Notes under the pieces: generated by a model | What the model was told of the DNA's origin: nothing | The model's database searches: none | Seen by the model: the letters and a program-made list of their open reading frames with translations, nothing else | In this document: piece by piece, positions 10,266-21,463 of the stretch | Numbering within the stretch: the first letter of the stretch is position 1 | How the letters are laid out: the number at the start of each line of letters is the position of its first letter | Translations under genes and position numbers: made by a program | NCBI GenBank assembly: GCA_024195585.1 | Contig: SWBL01000052.1 | Location: 62,001-126,000 of the forward strand | Source of the DNA: Aureobasidium sp. EXF-3400 | Taxonomy: Eukaryota; Ascomycota; Dothideomycetes; Dothideales; Saccotheciaceae | DNA: 64,000 nucleotides | Direction: 5' to 3'

Positions 10266-13200
10266 ATGGTGTTCGTTAAGCCTACTGTCGGAATCTCTCG
10301 TCTTGCTGGTACAGCATTCAAATCATTCACCCACGGATACGCCCAGACTGTCGTCGCCGCGTCTCAATCGTCCTACGCTTCTCAGAATACCGGCGTTACA
10401 CCACTCGCGAGCAACTGGATCCATCGCATTGGCGGCAACACTAGCACATCTCAAGTACAACATGTGCCCACACATGCCAGCACTCAGGCAGCTCGCCAGG
10501 ACAACGGCCACAACGATGGTCTAGCTCAATACTACGAGGCATGGCACAAACACCACAAGAATGGCGACCTTCGCGAATGGCAACAATTCCAGTTTCAGAA
10601 GTTGATTGGATATCCTGGCGCAGAAGCTGCTGAGAGCAAGGAGCTGGAAGATGTTCAGGAAAGCAGCGCAATTGAGGAGGTGGACGAGAACTTGGAAGAT
10701 GCGCCGCAACGAGGAAGCTTGAAGCGCGCATACACCACCAGTGCTGTCGACAACTTCGGAAAGGCCATCGACAACCAGGAGGCTGCTGCTATCGCATTTG
10801 CGCAGGTGAACGAAGCCATCGCCGAGGAGATCAGCAAGACCAAGCAAGAGGTTGAGGCTTCCGCCGGCGCGGCGATCGAGGAAGACGCTGTTTCAGAGAA
10901 GACCATCATCGCAAACCAGGATGGCTACGAAGCCTTGTCAACTCCGGTTCTCGACCACACCAGTGTCGCTCCTATCTCAGAGCTTGATGCGTACACGCAG
11001 CAACTGGAGTTGATGCTCCGCGACAAGCAGTACTCACGCATCCCTAGTACCTTCGAGTCTATGCTATACGCTGGCATTGAGCAACCACCAGCTTCTGCCT
11101 ACCGTGCTCTGATGACCTCGGCCATCGAACTAACCACTGGCAGACATCAGAAGGTTCCTAAGGCTTTGGAAGTCTACTCAGACATGCTCCGACGCAGAGT
11201 GGTTCCCGATGCAGAGACCTTCGCTGATCTCATCAACGTTCTGGCAAACAGAGCTCTGGAAGCTTCAGCTACAAAGAAGGTTCTTGAAGAAAAGCGCAAG
11301 CGTTATGGTGGCATGGAAGCCGAGGATAGCTTCCTCTTCCACTCGGATGCGCTGGAATACGCCATGTTTGCAGAGGACGAGTCCTTGAGCATTGCCTTGA
11401 CCACTTTCAACTCCGCCTCAACAAAGGTCGACATCTCAACCACATCTTATGGTCTCCTGATTCACGCATGTGCCAAGCAAGGACGTGTGTCTGACATGAC
11501 CCGCCTGTTCGAGCACATGTCCGACCAAAACATCGTACCCAACGCCAACATCTTCCCAGCCATGATCAACGCCTTCTCATCGACAGGAGACTTGCGCAAT
11601 GCTGTGGACTGCTACGACAACTACAAGAAATTGGCTGTTGAGAACGATGCCGGCTTGAACAGCATGTCCAGAATGGACGAAGTTGTTTATTCTTCTTTGA
11701 TCAAGGCTTACGCTACTTGTCAACACTCTGCTGGTGGCCAGAAGTTCTTGGGTGAAATTGAATCTCAGGAGCCCAACGCCTTCAAACGTCAAGCACTTCG
11801 AGACACTGTCCACATCGAGTCATTCCTTCCTCTTTCGCTTCAAGCTGGAAACTTCAAGGAAGCCGCTGCCATTCTCGCCAACATCTCGAGCGCCGCTTCC
11901 GTCCATGCCCTCAACAAGATCGCCATCGCTGCCGCTGATGTCAACAACTCAATCGAGGGCACCAAGGCTTTCAACGCTCTAGCTGCGATCGGTGCTGACC
12001 TGGCTCCCTCTGCTATGGCCATGCTTGCAATGCACGTTCGCAATGCAAACATTGATGCTTCTGAGCCATACTGGCAGGTGCTTGAGAACTCCATAGCCAC
12101 TCCCGCTTTTATCGAGCCGGCCACCATGCGTGCTCTCGCTCTTATCAAAGTTGGTTCTGCTACCCGCGGTATCGCCCAAACTCGCTACATCTTGAGCCGT
12201 ATAAGAGGCGCTCAGAACTCGGCATCTGCAAACCACGATATTGCTGAGAAAACTGAGGAGGTTATTGAGGTCCTTGGTGAGCATGTCTTGAGCAGCAACC
12301 GCACACTCGAGATTGGCGCTAGCATCGAGCTTCTCCGTATGATGGTGGACAACGGTGCTCTCGTCGACCCCATTGCCGAGCATCTTGTCGCTTCTTTCGG
12401 TCCTCAGGAAGTCTCGCAGCTCAATCCAGGCGACATTGGTCTTATGACTAAGATCCAGTCGCGCATGATCCTTGATGAATCCGCTCCCGGAATTGCTGGC
12501 GATGCCAGATTTGCTTGTCTCCTTGAAAACATCGTCTCCCGCGCCATCGTCCCCGATGTGTCTACCGAGAACTTGATTGAGAAGACTCTGATCAACCTGG
12601 ACCGTAGCGATCTCAGCCGCCTGTGGAACAACTACCGCTACCCTGTCCTTCCTTCTGCTGTCTACCCTCCTGGCGCAAACTTCAACCCTTTCGCTCAAGC
12701 TCCTCCGGCACCCGTCTCCCCTGTCTTCGATGATGCCTTCGACCCTTACGCCAGCCGCACTGATAACAAGGGCTCAGTTGTCATCACCGACCTTCTCGAA
12801 AAGTCCCACGGAAAGTCCGCAGTCTATCTGAGTGAGGCTTTGACTAAGTTCCGCAACATTCGCCGTGCTGGTCGCGTCCCAAGATTCTTTGCTTACGCGA
12901 AGCTGATCACAGCTGCCGCCAAGGAAAATCAGTTCAACCTCTGTCGCGACATCCTAGAGATGGCTAAGCAGGATGTTCCTTACCTTCCTCAGTACCGTGT
13001 AGTCAGATTCGGATGGGTTTCAATCCTCGATTCCATGCTGTCAGCTTGCTTGACTGTTGGCCGTCGCGATCTCGCCGCTCAGTACCACCAGGATTTGCTG
13101 GATATGGGAGCTTCTCCTTCTGCCAACACCTACGGCTTGTACATCACTACCCTCAAGGAGAACACCAAGACCTTTGACGAAGCCACCGAAGCAGTCAGAA

Positions 13201-14135
13201 TCTTCTTGCGTGCCAAAGCAGAGGGTGTCGAGCCTACCTCCTTCCTTTACAACGCGCTGATCGGCAAGCTTGGCAAGGCCCGTAGAATTGATGACTGTCT
13301 GTTCTACTTTGCTGAGATGCGCAACCTTGGCATTCGTCCTACTTCTGTCACCTACGGTACCATCGTCAATGCTCTCTGCCGTGTCAGTGACGAGAAGTTT
13401 GCTGAGGAAATCTTCGAGGAGATGGAGGCTTGTGCTAATTACAAGCCTCGCCCTGCACCTTATCACAGCTTGATGCAGTACTTCTTGACTACCAAGCGTG
13501 ACCGCAGCAAGGTACTAAGCTACTACGAGCGCATGCGTTCGAAGGGTATTCAGCCTACCATGCACACTTACAAGCTTCTCATCGACACTCATGCCACACT
13601 CGAGCCCCTGCATATGGCTGAAGCTGAGACCGTCCTCGCTGAGATGCGTGCTGCAGGCGACAAGCCTGAGGCCGTTCATTACGCTGCTCTCATTCATGCC
13701 AAGGGTTGCGTACAGCAAGATATGGCTGGTGCTCGTGCTCTCTTCGATACCATTGCTTCGGATTCGAGCGTCAAGCTCCAGGCTTGCGTGTACCAGGCCA
13801 TGTTTGAATCTCTTGTTGCAAACCGTCAAGTTGCTGATGCCGAACCTCTGCTTGCTCACATGGAGTCTCGCAAAGTCGGTATGACTCCTTACATTGCCAA
13901 CGCACTCATTCACGGTTGGGCACATGAGAAGGACATTGTGCGTGCTCGCCAAGCCTTCGACCGTGTCAGCTTCGCCGACCGTGAACCTAGCACATACGAG
14001 GCCATGGTTCGTGCTCACCTTGCTGTCGAAGACCGCGACGGTGCACAGGCCGTTGTTGGCGAGGCACTCAGCAGAGGCTACCCTACTGCTGTTGCCAACA
14101 AGATTGTCGAGCTCATCAGCGGTGGCAGACAGTAG
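10266..14135 (+). CDS. Mitochondrial PPR protein, Cya5/Pet309-like
   Basis: This is a single uninterrupted frame of 1289 residues. The basic, Ser/Ala-rich N terminus (MVFVKPTVGISRLAG...) looks like a mitochondrial presequence. From about residue 250 to the end there are repeated helical pairs of pentatricopeptide type. Examples are the TTSYGLLIHACAKQGRVSDM segment near residue 395, the SFLYNALIGKLGKARRIDD segment near residue 990 and the SVTYGTIVNALCRV segment near 1025. Fungal proteins of this size and type are annotated as Cya5, and Pet309 is the yeast counterpart: they bind COX1 mRNA in the mitochondrial matrix and activate its translation. Assignment to COX1 is by family resemblance; other mitochondrial RNA targets are possible. 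The gene lacks introns in the coding region, unlike most neighbours. Confidence 0.8.
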   Translation: MVFVKPTVGISRLAGTAFKSFTHGYAQTVVAASQSSYASQNTGVTPLASNWIHRIGGNTSTSQVQHVPTHASTQAARQDNGHNDGLAQYYEAWHKHHKNGDLREWQQFQFQKLIGYPGAEAAESKELEDVQESSAIEEVDENLEDAPQRGSLKRAYTTSAVDNFGKAIDNQEAAAIAFAQVNEAIAEEISKTKQEVEASAGAAIEEDAVSEKTIIANQDGYEALSTPVLDHTSVAPISELDAYTQQLELMLRDKQYSRIPSTFESMLYAGIEQPPASAYRALMTSAIELTTGRHQKVPKALEVYSDMLRRRVVPDAETFADLINVLANRALEASATKKVLEEKRKRYGGMEAEDSFLFHSDALEYAMFAEDESLSIALTTFNSASTKVDISTTSYGLLIHACAKQGRVSDMTRLFEHMSDQNIVPNANIFPAMINAFSSTGDLRNAVDCYDNYKKLAVENDAGLNSMSRMDEVVYSSLIKAYATCQHSAGGQKFLGEIESQEPNAFKRQALRDTVHIESFLPLSLQAGNFKEAAAILANISSAASVHALNKIAIAAADVNNSIEGTKAFNALAAIGADLAPSAMAMLAMHVRNANIDASEPYWQVLENSIATPAFIEPATMRALALIKVGSATRGIAQTRYILSRIRGAQNSASANHDIAEKTEEVIEVLGEHVLSSNRTLEIGASIELLRMMVDNGALVDPIAEHLVASFGPQEVSQLNPGDIGLMTKIQSRMILDESAPGIAGDARFACLLENIVSRAIVPDVSTENLIEKTLINLDRSDLSRLWNNYRYPVLPSAVYPPGANFNPFAQAPPAPVSPVFDDAFDPYASRTDNKGSVVITDLLEKSHGKSAVYLSEALTKFRNIRRAGRVPRFFAYAKLITAAAKENQFNLCRDILEMAKQDVPYLPQYRVVRFGWVSILDSMLSACLTVGRRDLAAQYHQDLLDMGASPSANTYGLYITTLKENTKTFDEATEAVRIFLRAKAEGVEPTSFLYNALIGKLGKARRIDDCLFYFAEMRNLGIRPTSVTYGTIVNALCRVSDEKFAEEIFEEMEACANYKPRPAPYHSLMQYFLTTKRDRSKVLSYYERMRSKGIQPTMHTYKLLIDTHATLEPLHMAEAETVLAEMRAAGDKPEAVHYAALIHAKGCVQQDMAGARALFDTIASDSSVKLQACVYQAMFESLVANRQVADAEPLLAHMESRKVGMTPYIANALIHGWAHEKDIVRARQAFDRVSFADREPSTYEAMVRAHLAVEDRDGAQAVVGEALSRGYPTAVANKIVELISGGRQ

Positions 14136-14708
14136 TCTGTTTCCACTCATCTTTCTCGAAATCTTTCACTTCAAAATTTTTCTTTTAGCGTTTTTGGAGC
14201 GAACTATTCACGAGGAACACGGTCACATGGGAATGGTATGGCGTCTGGGTTTTGGTAATCAAAGCATGGCGTCTGGAATGCGTGGGTGATTATGGGTTTC
14301 TGGGTGTTGTGCATTGTAAAAAGATATCCGAAGAGTCGGGGAAGACAAAAAAGTGTCTTGCCCCTCTTCATGCGTTTCGTTGGTCGGTTTCAGTTGGTTT
14401 TGTTCTTATATACATCTCCTCTCTGCTAGATCGTTGATGCCATATACTCTGAAAGAATCGGGTATGTGGTTAGATCTAGGGTGCTCTTTAACGAGCAAAT
14501 TCAAAAGGAAGTTACCTTTCAATGCTGCCAGTTTACACCTGTATGCGTTGAGTGACAGAATAGCTGCGTGTCAGAATTGATGTTCGTGTCTTGAAGAGTT
14601 GGATTGAGAGCTTGAGTTGGATTGAGAGCTCTGAAGAAGCAGGTACAACTAAGCACCCCTCGCTCCTTCCAAAAGCAATAACTCAATCTCTCCATCCTTC
14701 TATCCCAC
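14136..14708. other. Convergent intergenic region
   Basis: This is 3' UTR-like sequence of the PPR gene, T-rich just after its stop codon, and of the glutamine amidotransferase gene. No gene is seen. Confidence 0.4.
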
Positions 14709-15674
14709 TCAATCCATCAAGAACTTGACAAAAGCCTTTGCAATAACTTCACCACCATGCGTCTCTCCAACCCTCTTAATTCCATCCTCGTAAATCTCAT
14801 CCTTGAACACACCAGCATCATGTCTGGCTGTCAAAATATGTGTCACCATTTCCCCGTTGAACTCTGGATGTCCTTGTACAGTGATTAAACGTCCTTTGAC
14901 ATACATGCCTTGGTTTTCACAGCGTGTCGTGTGGGCTAGAGGCAACACGTCTGTGGGGTAGGTGTATACCATGTCTTGGTGCATTTGGTGTATACTCTGT
15001 TTCTTTTTGTCAGTTTACCGTACTTTGCGTAATTTCGGTAATTGAGGGCAGAGGGAGAGAAGGAGAGGCATAGCTTACCAAAGTCTCAACACCAAAGATC
15101 TCTTGACCCACAGAAGTGAGTTCGAGCGGTGTGACGCTGACTTCCCAGCCTTGAGTGCCGCGGGCGACTTTGGCACCGAGAGCGCGACCGACGATTTGAT
15201 GGCCAAAGCAAATACCCAAGACACGGATGCGAGATTGAGTGTCGAGAATTTTCTTTGTGAATTCGACTAGTTTGAGGATCCAGGGGTCGTTGTCGAAGGA
15301 ATTGTGTTCTGTAGAAGGGAAAGTGTTAGCATTGGTTTTGGTCGCTAGGCTTCTCTCTTTCTTTTTTTCTGGTCTTTGCTCTTCCGGCTCGTCCATCCTG
15401 GTAAGATGCCATACTCTATATGAATTCGGAAAGACTTACTACTTCCAGTCATCAAAATTGCATCAACCTTATCCAAATCCTCGGGATACTCTTGCTTGGT
15501 GACAACATCATAATTTGTACATTCGACTTGGACCTTCTCTCCAGCCTCAGAAGAAACCTCTTCACTGGCTTGTTTCAAGAGCGCAGTAAAGATATCGCCA
15601 TAACTGCCGTATTTGTTGAGTACTTTGTCTAGCGGTGTGTCACACTCTAGGATGGCTACACGGAAGGTGGGCAT
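14709..15674 (-). CDS. Class I glutamine amidotransferase-like protein
   Basis: Exons 15674-15440, 15308-15079 and 14996-14709 encode 250 residues. The protein is a stand-alone GATase1 domain of the GMP-synthase-like group found in fungi. It has the oxyanion and nucleophile elbow VLGICFGHQIVGRALG with catalytic Cys112, and the His/Glu pair in VQGHPEFNGE (His198, Glu200), so the full catalytic triad is present. The MTGSKHNSFDNDPWILKL stretch across the first junction is typical of the group and supports the splice. Introns of 131 and 82 nt have GTAAGT/GTAAGC donors. Such proteins hydrolyse glutamine or related gamma-glutamyl substrates, but the physiological substrate cannot be read from sequence and no synthetase domain is attached. 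Confidence 0.87.
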
Positions 15675-16174
15675 TTTTGTTGTTGTTGGGGTTTGGAGTA
15701 GGCTTGCGGGTGATAAAAGTTGTAGGTCAGGCGATTTGGAGTATCAGAGTATGTTTGTATCCGACGGGTGTGAGAAAGTTAAAGAATGGTGGCTTCTAAT
15801 GCTGGTGAGTTGGGTAGTATGTCGTGGTGCAGTGGCCAATGCACGGCTGGAGATCCACTCCGACCTCGCTGGGGTGTTCCTTATCTGCTCTGCGAGGACG
15901 CTTATCTGTAAGAGACACTGTTGGCAACACGAAGCCATCACAGACCATCCAACTTTCCATCTCGACCTTCTCGTTTCGGGCTGTGTTTGGGGAGGTATCA
16001 TGACGTGTAGGAAAATTTCATCATTCTGTCTCATTATTATCCTTTTACATTGAATGGCTGACTGCTGATATGTCTGGCCTTCTCTCTTTCCCGCATCATT
16101 TTTTGTAAACAGCAAGTGCAGTCCAGCCCGTAAATATGGACATACTGTACATCTACCCTCTGCTTGACATCTTC
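15675..16174. other. Intergenic region, promoter of GATase gene
   Basis: This is the upstream region of the minus-strand amidotransferase gene and the 3' flank of the next minus-strand gene. No coding or RNA gene is supported. Confidence 0.4.
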
Positions 16175-17817
16175 TCAGAACTTGTACTTCGAACCTGATG
16201 CTTCAATCTGCGAGCCACGTTCGATCTCATGATCTGAAGGTGGGTGCTGGTCAAAGCTGTACTTGACGCCACCACGCTCAAGGTCAGATCCAGCATCGAA
16301 ACTCGACTGTGAGTCGCGCGAGCTGTTGCTGGGTCGACGCTTCTTCTGCAGCTTGCGGCTATGGCGTCTCTCGGTGCTGTCGAAACTTGCGGATCGTGCT
16401 CGCGCATGTTGGCTGCCCTGACCTGACTCTTTGGCTGCAGCTTCTGCTTCCAGTGTTCCTGGCTTGAGTACAGCGAAGCCAGAGTTCACTGCTCGTAACA
16501 CAGTCGGATCAGGGCGTGTGTACGAGACTCCTGATCCACGACGGGATTTAGATTCCGAAGCTGGTGTCTTTGGCTCAGGAAAATCAACCTCTGGATGCTT
16601 TTCTGACACAGGAGTAGTAAAAGGATTGAGCGTGTTGTTGGAACTGGACGAGCCAGGAGGTGGGGGTGAGTGCGAGCGCGGAAGAGAAAAGTTATGTACT
16701 TCGCCTGAGGCCATGGGTGATGAGGACCAATCGCCAGAGGTACCGGTGCGCCGACTTCTTGGTACCAGACGTCCCGTCTCAGCTACTTGCGACATACGGT
16801 GAGTTTGGAGGGCGTCGTCAAAGGCCGGGTTGCCTTGTGAGTGGATTGGAGGTGGTCTTGCAAAGTCTAGATATGACGCTGGCAACTCATTGCTGCCGTT
16901 GCTGCCACCTCTGGATGAGCCTGAGGAAGAGCTATGGTAGCTCACAACTCTGGCGGGGTCTACAAATCGTTGTTAGTATCCATACTATCAGATCGGAGTG
17001 ATAAGACGTACCGGTGGGCATGCCAGTGGGAACTCTAGTCTCAAGAGTATGGGCGTTGCGGAAGTGTTTTGAGCTACTGCCTTCATATCTCTGATACGAG
17101 TGTGGAGGATAGCGGCGAGAAGCCGACGCAACCGGCTCAGGTGAGGATGGTGGGTTGCTTCCAATACTGCCGGCAGATGTCGAACGATCCATAGACAGCG
17201 TCTGACTTGGCACCCTTGAAGAAGAAGCGATTGGCGACGTCTCTGTGCCATTGTTGGTGAGCGTCATCCCAACGTCCGTAAACGAGCCTTGTCGACTCTG
17301 TTGTGGGACAGCTCTGTATGCTGACAAAGAGCTCGAAGAGGGCTCGCGTATACTTGCAGCTGGTGTGTTGTTACGTGAGATCCACACTCCGTCAACCTCG
17401 ATACCGCTTTCAATTGCTCGAATACCAAAGGGAATGCTTGGTCCGTCGTCCATCAGACGTCTTCTCTGAACCATAACCTCCTTAGTCGACTTTTCTTTTT
17501 GCTTTTGCTTCTTTGGCCCTTTGCGCATACTCAAGCTGCGGATGATACTCTTCTCACGGTTAATTGGTTGAGGACCAGCCTTCTCATACTGTCGGAGTTT
17601 GCGATGCGTATACCACAACTTGAGACAGCCAGCAAGGATAGTAAGGACCTATTACATCTGTGAGCGATTTTTGATGGTCAGTGTCAGAGTCTCACGTACA
17701 ATGAGGCATGCAAGAACCTATCACATGTTAGTCGAAGCTCGGCATCAATATTTGGAGCACATACAAAGGTCATCTTCTCCCATAGCGCCCAACCGACGAA
17801 GAACACTTTGCCCATCT
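16175..17817 (-). CDS. Fungal single-pass membrane protein, unknown function
   Basis: Exons 17817-17767, 17717-17700, 17648-17012 and 16959-16175 encode 496 residues. The N terminus MGKVFFVGWALWEKMTF leads into a hydrophobic segment VLACLIVLTILAGCLKLWY (about residues 18-36) that should span a membrane once. A basic juxtamembrane stretch follows (THRKLRQYEKA, then KGPKKQKQKEK). The remaining 430 residues are disordered and rich in Ser/Pro with many potential phosphorylation sites, ending SGSKYKF. The second exon is only 18 nt (six residues, VLACLI) and lies inside the membrane segment. It is supported by phase and by the continuity of the hydrophobic stretch. I recognise a conserved fungal architecture but no named function. 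It could be a plasma-membrane or ER scaffold; that is a guess. Confidence 0.75.
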
Positions 17818-19507
17818 TGACGGTGTTTGGTCAAGTCTCAGGATGGAAAGGATACGAACGAGTGGTGAGAGAAGAGGGTGATGGTTTAGGATAAATAGGT
17901 GAGCGAGTGTCGTGGATAACTATTCGGGTGCCAGCGTTTGTATTGTCGTTCGTTTCAATAGGAAGGCGCGAAAATGTTTAGGATGGCGGTTTCCTCTTTT
18001 GTGAGATCCGGTCTAGGGTTGCGGCCGGCCACAGATAGAACGAAGAAAGAAGAAAGAAGAAAATAAAGTCAGCTTATCGAAAGGACGGCGGTGGATTATT
18101 TGATAGGCGCGAGGCACGTCATTCCACGGCTACACACAGCAGGGTATGGGCCTGCTTTTAAAGGCAAGGAAAGAAGGACACATCCAAAGAGCCAGTCGGA
18201 GGGAAGAGAGGGACTATGTCCCATCATTATACATGCTACCACTACCTTCGCGTGCCGCTCACTTGGGAAAGATCGATCCGCCTCGCTAAGAATAGAGAAG
18301 AAAAATCAATAGGTCCAAGCAGCTCCTCGGCCCATACCATACACTGGCGGTTTCCATGCGGCGCCTGTGCGAGAATGCACGTTTTCCTGGGTTGCTGCGA
18401 CCGACCCGTAGTCGTGCATGTGGTTGCATTCGTGTTGGCGCTTCGCTGAGTCCTGGCAAATGGATGGAAGCACAAGCTCGTCACCGCCTACTTGGATGAT
18501 CTTTTGTCCTCGCATCATGTCAGCGCAGGCGAGCTTGCTCTAGGAGATCCCCCGCTCTACAAATCACCTTGCAGAGTGGTTTGCGACGCAGGAGGTTGAA
18601 GATGCTTCACATCAGACGTGAAACGTCGGGTCGTCCGGAGGTTCTTGGTAAACCCGTTGTCCCGCGTTTGAGAATGGCGGCATGGGCGGGATCGACGCGC
18701 CATCAAGAGGCCATTGTTGCCCACTGCAGAAGGGCTCCCACTGAACTGACCAGAGGACAAAAACGTGCGGCCTCGGAAGCGGATGTTGCAGGGCTCAAAG
18801 GACGGATGGCGGTCGATTCGATGCGAGCTTGCACATACCCTAGCGTTTGCCCGCAGTGTGATCTTCAATACCAAGAATGCCATTGTTTTGTCCTTGGAAC
18901 AAGCGAGGATGGAATACGGTATGTCACATGCATACTCGAGAAAGAAGGGAAATCTTTAGACACATCTGGATGTTACCAAGACTCGCTTTGATGAGTATTG
19001 ATGCCGAGAACGATGCAGGCATTGTGTGACATTCGTACACTCGTACCGACTTCTCGCGCTGCATATACCAAGACTCATTTCTGGCAACAATACCAAGACC
19101 ATCAGACAAGTTTGCACCACGCAGTATCTTCTCGCGAATGTCGTGGCATCGAAGCCTCTGACTCCTGCTGGTTCACGTGGTCATTTGCAGTCAGACTCTA
19201 GGGAGCAAGCATGCGGAGGTTTAGGGCGCGCTACCCTAGGGCGCCAATCGGCGCGGTAGCTAAGGGAGAGTCTTCTGACCCTGATGGAGGACCTGTCTGA
19301 GCAGAATCGAGAGAGATGCTCGCCCTCGGCTTGGGTCTTTTCGAGCACAGACCCCAGCGACACTCCTCCTTAGTCACACAACTTCCACGAGCCGACCCCT
19401 CACTTCTGGGCCGGGGTAAGTCACTCATGCCTATCATTCTTGTACCTGGCATCATGCAGATTCGCAATAATTTTTTGATTATCTGCACTGTCAGATTCAC
19501 GTTCAAA
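17818..19507. promoter_or_regulatory. Long divergent intergenic region
   Basis: These 1.7 kb separate the membrane-protein gene (-) from the E2 gene (+). They contain a purine-rich GAAGAAA-type simple repeat (18042-18068). Open frames such as 18569-18991 (+) and its antisense partner lack any recognisable domain, and I do not regard them as genes. It presumably holds both promoters and a leader for the E2 gene. Confidence 0.4.
18042..18068 (+). repeat. GAAGAAA purine-rich simple repeat
   Basis: This is a short imperfect run of gaagaaagaagaaagaag followed by aaataaag. It is low-complexity and lies upstream of the membrane-protein gene. No function is assigned. Confidence 0.6.
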
Positions 19508-20970
19508 ATGGCCGCTTCTTTCTCTGCAAAACTATCGCTGCGGCAGGGACTCAGGATCACCAATCATCGTCTCTTCCACACCACACACAGACGAGATGTA
19601 GTCAAACCGTTCCTGTTAGCGGACATTGGCGAGGGAACTCGAGAGTGCCAGATCATCCAATGGTTTGTACAGCCAGGTGCTCGCGTCGAGCAATTCGACA
19701 AACTCTGCGAAGTACAGTCGGACAAGACGGCATCTGATGTAGGATGTTCTAGAATATTTCCTCCTGATCATATGGGCTGACATGTGATAGATCACATCAC
19801 CATTCGATGGAGTTATCAAAAAGTTGTACTATGAGGCAGATGACATGGCTCTCGTCGGGAAGGTAAATTCACGCAAGAATTTCGATGTCTGTACTTACGC
19901 TGACTCTCGCCTAGCCGTTACTGGACATCGACATACAAAGCGACATCTCGCCAGAGGATGAGGCACTTATCGAGGATTCTGGCGGTGAGAAAGCAGATGT
20001 TCCACAAAAGGAAGCATCGCAACAGAGCCCCCCATCACAAGAAGTTCGAAGCGTGGAGAGGGAGGAAGTCCAAGGCCCTCTGAGCAGGACGAAGAACCAC
20101 GACAAAGGACTGGCGACACCTGCAGTGCGACATCTGATCAAAGAGCACAATGTCAGAGTCGAAGACATTGATGGAAGCGGGAAAGATGGAAGAGTGCTGA
20201 AAGAAGACGTCCATCGCCACGTCTCACAAGCCACTCAGAAACCGACGCAACAAGAATCCGCAAAGGATCAGAAGAAGCCATTAACTCCTGTCCAAACGGC
20301 TATGTTCAAGGCCATGACCCGATCGCTGACGATACCGCACTTCTTGTATTCAAGTACGGTCGAGACTGGCAGTCTTAACAGATTCCGCGTAAAGATCAAC
20401 AGCACACGAGAAGCCGAGCACAGACTGACGCCGCTACCCTTCATCCTGAAAGCAGTCTCGCTGGCAATGGGGCACCATCCACTACTCAATGCCTGGTTGG
20501 ACACATCAGATGCCAAGAAGCCTGAGTTGAGTTACAAGGCGGCGCATGACTTTGGCATCGCGGTGGATACACCTTCTGGCTTACTGGTTCCAGTCATCAG
20601 AAATATAGAGTCGCAAAGCGTAGCATCGATTGCAGAGCAGATCAAGGTGATCTCAGCCAAGGCACGCGAAGGTAAATTGGGTGCAAAGGACCTTCAAGGA
20701 GCGACCTTCTCGGTGTCGAACATCGGATCTATCGGTGGTGGAGTTGTCGCACCGATCATAGTGGAACCTCAAGTGGCGATTGTGGGAGTCGGCAGAGCGA
20801 GGGTAGTACCAGGGTTTGATGAGGAAGGAAATGTGGTCAAGAAGGAAGAGATGGTATTGAGCTGGAGTGCGGACCACCGAGTGGTGGATGGAGCAGAGTG
20901 TGCCAGATGCGCCGAGAGAGTGAATTGGTATCTGCAGAACATGGAGGCTTGGGTGCTGGAGATGAAGTAA
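19508..20970 (+). CDS. Branched-chain 2-oxoacid dehydrogenase E2 (dihydrolipoyl transacylase)
   Basis: This is the acyltransferase core of the mitochondrial complex that oxidises the 2-oxo acids from Leu, Ile and Val. Exons 19508-19738, 19791-19862 and 19915-20970 encode 452 residues. Domains in order: a presequence (about 1-30, FHTTHRR at its end); a lipoyl domain (about 33-108) with the lipoyl lysine in CEVQSDKTASD (Lys73), which resembles DBT rather than pyruvate E2; an acidic Ser-rich linker; a peripheral-subunit-binding domain (ATPAVRHLIKEHNV to GRVLKEDV); and a catalytic domain ending with the SWSADHRVVDGAE active-site motif (HxxxDG). Introns of 52 nt fall within the lipoyl domain in phase 0. 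The start is the first Met before a targeting-like sequence. Confidence 0.94.
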
Positions 20971-21463
20971 TGAACCTAAATGGCATAACCTGACGAATGG
21001 AAAAAAGAAAAGCTTCTGGTGTGGCTGAGAAATTGAGTGCTGCGAGGCTGAAGCGTAAGGGTGATGCTTTTAATAGTGTTTCGGAGAGGCAGCCGGGTGG
21101 CTTGTTGGCGCGTCCCTGGCAATGCGAAACGAATGTGGGAAGGGGACGCGCATGAGCATTTGGATTGTGGATACGGCTATCAGAGTGTTGCGTACTCACA
21201 TCTCTGCTATCGATTTATCCTCTCTCTCACCTCCGTTCGCCCTCTCCAATCAGACAGTGTGCTGTAACCGTCAGACCTCTTGTTTTCTCTCCTGACGAAT
21301 CCTTCGTTTAATCGCCCGCCCGCACCTGAAAAGACCCCGTATACATACCCGTTGGGACGCCAACCTAAATACAAGAAAGAGCAGAAGAAACAAGACACGG
21401 AAAGAGCAGGACACCTAAGACAACCAATGCAGCAGGAGCAGGCCTCGACACTGCGCTGAGGCA
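20971..21463. promoter_or_regulatory. Intergenic region upstream of CCH1
   Basis: This is the 3' flank of the E2 gene and the promoter/leader of CCH1. The leader is CT-rich around 21230-21300 and A-rich near 21370-21400. No gene is seen. Confidence 0.4.

Noticed and set aside
11979..12698. 239-residue antisense frame inside the PPR gene
   Set aside because: It is the shadow of a long sense frame with clear PPR repeats on the other strand.
18569..18991. 140-residue plus-strand frame and overlapping minus-strand frame in the 1.7 kb gap
   Set aside because: No recognisable domain, no splice support, and irregular composition unlike the nearby genes.
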